The notes under the pieces: generated by a model
Database searches by the model: none
What the model was told of the DNA's origin: nothing
Seen by the model: the letters and a program-made list of their open reading frames with translations, nothing else
From: a bacterium
Lineage (GTDB): Bacteria; Bacillota; Clostridia; Oscillospirales; Acutalibacteraceae
Direction: 5' to 3'
DNA length: 24,181 bases
NCBI GenBank assembly: GCA_020626545.1
Contig: JAHKZS010000075.1
Location: forward strand, 1 to 24,181
Program-made: the position numbers and the translations under genes
In this document: positions 24,112-24,181 of the stretch, one piece after another
Layout: each line of letters begins with the position of its first letter
Position numbering within the stretch: the stretch's first letter is position 1

Positions 24112-24181
24112 ATGACACCGATTCTCAACATGCATGACATCAATGTTTCTGAATTCTTAGCTGTGCTTGATACCTGCGAAG
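24112..24181 (+). CDS. N-terminal fragment of a small conserved clostridial protein (3' truncated by the window)
   Basis: The ATG at 24112 follows an AAGGAGGT site at 24097-24104 and opens a frame of 23 codons to the window edge, beginning MTPILNMHDINVSEFLAVLD and ending TCE. The opening resembles small uncharacterised proteins of gut Clostridia that databases sometimes label polya polymerase, a name I do not think reflects function. That resemblance is from memory and the fragment is short. A strong promoter and ribosome binding site suggest high expression. Confidence 0.6.
   Translation, partial: MTPILNMHDINVSEFLAVLDTCE

Noticed and set aside
23950..24135. 61-codon frame on the - strand at the right end
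   Set aside because: It runs across a strong + strand promoter, leader and ribosome binding site, and has no start signals of its own.

Overview
The window looks like a chromosomal segment of a strictly anaerobic, endospore-lineage Firmicute of class Clostridia, most likely a gut Ruminococcus/Oscillospirales-type organism. The evidence is the spoIIAA-spoIIAB-sigF operon, a small two-cluster ferredoxin, a type-3 prolyl-tRNA synthetase, a lysine-rich Ig-like surface protein tail, a cytoplasmic GH31 alpha-glucosidase, strong AGGAGG ribosome binding sites and canonical sigma-A promoters. The taxonomic call is inference from gene content. Most genes are ordinary housekeeping or biosynthetic genes. 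No CRISPR array, integrase, transposase, rRNA or tRNA was seen.

Layout. Bases 1-225 hold the end of a surface protein. A monocistronic ferredoxin follows (371-541) with its own promoter and terminator. Next is a + strand operon of a TrmN6-type methyltransferase, rsmI and folC (644-3451), then the sporulation operon spoIIAA-spoIIAB-sigF (3571-4951). A REP-like repeat and a hairpin terminator separate sigF from a block on the - strand: proS followed closely by metA, an AT-rich multi-membrane-span glycosyltransferase-like gene, and acpP, the last three units each with a good promoter. From 9417 to 18263 the + strand carries a large aromatic amino acid cluster: aroE, aroK, a strong internal promoter, then aroF, tyrA, aroB, aroA, aroC, pheA and an acyltransferase-3 membrane protein, closed by a clear terminator. 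A GH31 alpha-glucosidase follows under its own promoter. Then comes a two-gene unit: an XRE-type DNA-binding protein with a C-terminal membrane domain, and an AT-rich membrane protein of unknown function. Two convergent hairpin terminators separate this from a phosphoglucomutase/phosphomannomutase gene on the - strand. A 467-base intergenic region ends in a strong promoter, a structured 5' leader and the first 23 codons of a small protein.

Together, the aro cluster encodes every step from erythrose-4-phosphate and PEP to chorismate except 3-dehydroquinate dehydratase, and then both branches to phenylpyruvate and 4-hydroxyphenylpyruvate. The most interesting non-gene signals are a perfect 12-bp palindrome between the -35 and -10 boxes of the aroF promoter, a long interrupted inverted repeat around the promoters of the membrane-anchored XRE regulator, an inverted repeat over the -10 box of the glycosyltransferase promoter, and the two-hairpin leader at the right end. 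I see no clearly new multi-gene defence or mobile system. The membrane-anchored regulator with its partner membrane protein is the best candidate for undescribed biology.
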